Source: Spirochaetaceae bacterium (GTDB lineage Bacteria; Spirochaetota; Spirochaetia; Treponematales; Breznakiellaceae). From it: DNA of 5,425 nt. The position numbers were made by a program, and so were the translations under genes. Under the pieces are notes generated by a model. That model had not been told where the DNA came from. It ran no database searches and saw nothing but the letters and a program-made list of their open reading frames with translations. Of the stretch, positions 4,164 through 5,425 are shown in pieces (the stretch's first letter is position 1; each line of letters opens with the position of its first letter). The stretch is from assembly GCA_031290405.1 (NCBI GenBank), contig JAITNO010000037.1, forward strand, positions 1 to 5,425, given 5' to 3'.

Positions 4164-5425
4164 GGGGAATCGAATATCGGGGCCTGGAAAAAATCGACGG
4201 GCCGCTGGTCATCACCGAGCGGACGCGGAACGTCGCGTTCAACGAGATGGTCGCCATCTACGACAGGTCGGGCGGCAAGCGCCTGGGGCGCGTCGTCGAT
4301 TTAAGCAGCGCGTTTGCCGCCGTGCAGGTGTTCGACACGACGACGGGGCTCTCCGCCTCCGACTCGCGGCTTGAGTTTTTAGGCAAGCCGATGGAACTGC
4401 GCGTGGGGGTCGACCTCTTAGGGCGGGTCTTCAACGGGCTCGGACAGCCGATAGACGGCTATGCGGACATATACTCGTCAACGGCGATAGACGTGAACGG
4501 CCTTCCCATCAACCCCTACGCCCGCACATATCCGCGGGACTTCATTCAAACGGGGATTTCGGCGATTGACGGGATGAACACCCTCATCCGCGGGCAGAAG
4601 CTCCCCATCTTTTCGGGCAACGGCCTCCCGCACAACAAATTGGCCGCCCAGATCATCCGGCAGGCGAAGATCCTCACGGCGAACGAAAGCTTCGTCGTCG
4701 TTTTCTGCGCAATGGGCGTCAAGCACGACGTCGCCAGTTTCTTTTTGAACGACTTTGAACGTTCCGGCGTCCTCTCCAACGTCGTCGTCTTCCTCTCGCT
4801 CGCCGACGCGCCCAGCCTCGAGCAGCTCATCGCCCCGCGCTGCGCCCTCTGCGCCGCCGAATACCTCGCCTACCAGCGGAATATGCAAGTCCTCGTCGTC
4901 ATGACCGACATGACCAACTACTGCGAAGCCCTGCGGGAAATCTCCACCGTGCAGGGCGAGGTGCCCAGCCGCAAAGGCTATCCGGGCTACCTCTATTCGG
5001 ACTTAGCCTCCCTCTACGAACGCGCCGGCAAAATACAAGGCTCCGCCGGCTCCATCACCCAGTTGCCCATACTCTCCATGCCCAACGACGACATCTCTCA
5101 TCCCATCCCCGACCTTACCGGCTACATCACCGAAGGGCAAATCGTTCTGGACAGGGAGTTGTCGCAAAAGGGGGTCTACCCGCCCGTGTCGGGGCTGCCC
5201 AGCCTCTCCCGTTTAATGAAGGACGGCATCGGCGAGGGCGTTACGCGGGAGGACCACAAGGATCTGTCGAGCCAGCTCTTCGCCGCCTATTCAAAGGTAA
5301 AGAACATCCGCAACCTCGCCTCGATCATCGGCGAGGAGGAGCTTTCCACCGGCGACAAGCAGTACCTCAAGTTCGGCGAGCGCTTTGAGAAAGAGTTCAT
5401 CACGCAAGGCGAAACCGAAAACCGC
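4160..5425 (+). CDS. atpB: V/A-type ATP synthase/ATPase subunit B (3' end outside window)
   Basis: The frame is open for 422 codons to the right edge; full-length B proteins are about 430-465 aa, so only the last part of the C-terminal helical domain is missing. The start MRGIEYRGLEKIDGPLVI leads into the beta-barrel; LLGRVFNGLGQPIDG (87-100) is the classic segment before the nucleotide domain. The P-loop position is degenerate, FSGNGLPHNKLA (151-162), as expected for the non-catalytic B subunit, which lacks GKT. Further family landmarks are VVMTDMTNYCEALREI (247-261), YPGYLYSDLASLYERAGKI (274-292) containing the Arg that reaches into the A-subunit site, and SMPNDDISHPIPDLTGYITE (306-325). 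It assembles with subunit A in the A3B3 head. By synteny atpD (central stalk) and the membrane subunits atpI and atpK should follow beyond the window. Confidence 0.96.
   Translation, partial: MRGIEYRGLEKIDGPLVITERTRNVAFNEMVAIYDRSGGKRLGRVVDLSSAFAAVQVFDTTTGLSASDSRLEFLGKPMELRVGVDLLGRVFNGLGQPIDGYADIYSSTAIDVNGLPINPYARTYPRDFIQTGISAIDGMNTLIRGQKLPIFSGNGLPHNKLAAQIIRQAKILTANESFVVVFCAMGVKHDVASFFLNDFERSGVLSNVVVFLSLADAPSLEQLIAPRCALCAAEYLAYQRNMQVLVVMTDMTNYCEALREISTVQGEVPSRKGYPGYLYSDLASLYERAGKIQGSAGSITQLPILSMPNDDISHPIPDLTGYITEGQIVLDRELSQKGVYPPVSGLPSLSRLMKDGIGEGVTREDHKDLSSQLFAAYSKVKNIRNLASIIGEEELSTGDKQYLKFGERFEKEFITQGETENR

Noticed and set aside
4307..5425. Loss of the P-loop in the subunit B gene
   Set aside because: A degenerate P-loop (SGNGLPHNK) is normal for the non-catalytic B subunit of V/A-type ATPases.

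Overview
This window looks like spirochaete DNA, most likely a GC-rich Treponema or a close relative. The basis is the V/A-type ATPase operon order (E, then A, then B), an E-subunit N-terminus of the treponemal kind (MEELSSTAKLDKQIF), a P-loop of the form GGFGTGKT in subunit A, and at the left edge the tail of a surface-type protein ending in RWEN...GKGPWSAV...IIP, an ending I associate with spirochaete and Bacteroidetes genomes. These are recollections of the families, not database hits.

Layout. Positions 1-308 (+) are the 3' end of the RWEN/GPW-type protein. Positions 376-1448 (-) hold a toxin-antitoxin-like cassette. It contains a 160-aa PIN/VapC-type protein, a 79-aa small protein 11 nt downstream, a remnant of the PIN gene's 3' end, and a second 79-aa paralogue of the small protein. 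The second small gene and the remnant come from a tandem duplication of about 310 bp (376-685 and 709-1018, about 90% identical by hand count). A 120-bp divergent intergenic region follows (1449-1568). Positions 1569-4163 (+) are one 864-codon reading frame that encodes V-ATPase subunit E (about residues 1-208), a 60-residue Pro/Ala-rich linker, and a complete catalytic subunit A (about 272-864). Subunit B starts at 4160 in an ATGA overlap and runs off the right edge.

The most unusual feature is the E-A fusion. In the spirochaete and chlamydial operons I remember, atpE and atpA are separate genes with a small DUF2764-type gene between them. Here all three are replaced by one frame. The linker is encoded by two copies of a roughly 56-bp repeat with an 84-bp period. 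The copies align better as DNA than as protein, because a one-base indel puts their second halves in different frames. This suggests that a non-coding dispersed repeat became coding and removed the stop of atpE. The open frame depends on that one base. Deleting one A in the AAA run at 2258-2260 would create a TAG at 2332-2334 overlapping a GTG at 2334-2336, so an assembly or sequencing error is the main alternative.

The E, A and B products would form the peripheral stalk and the A3B3 catalytic head of a rotary ion-pumping ATPase. The PIN cassette is unrelated in function and is transcribed away from the ATPase operon.
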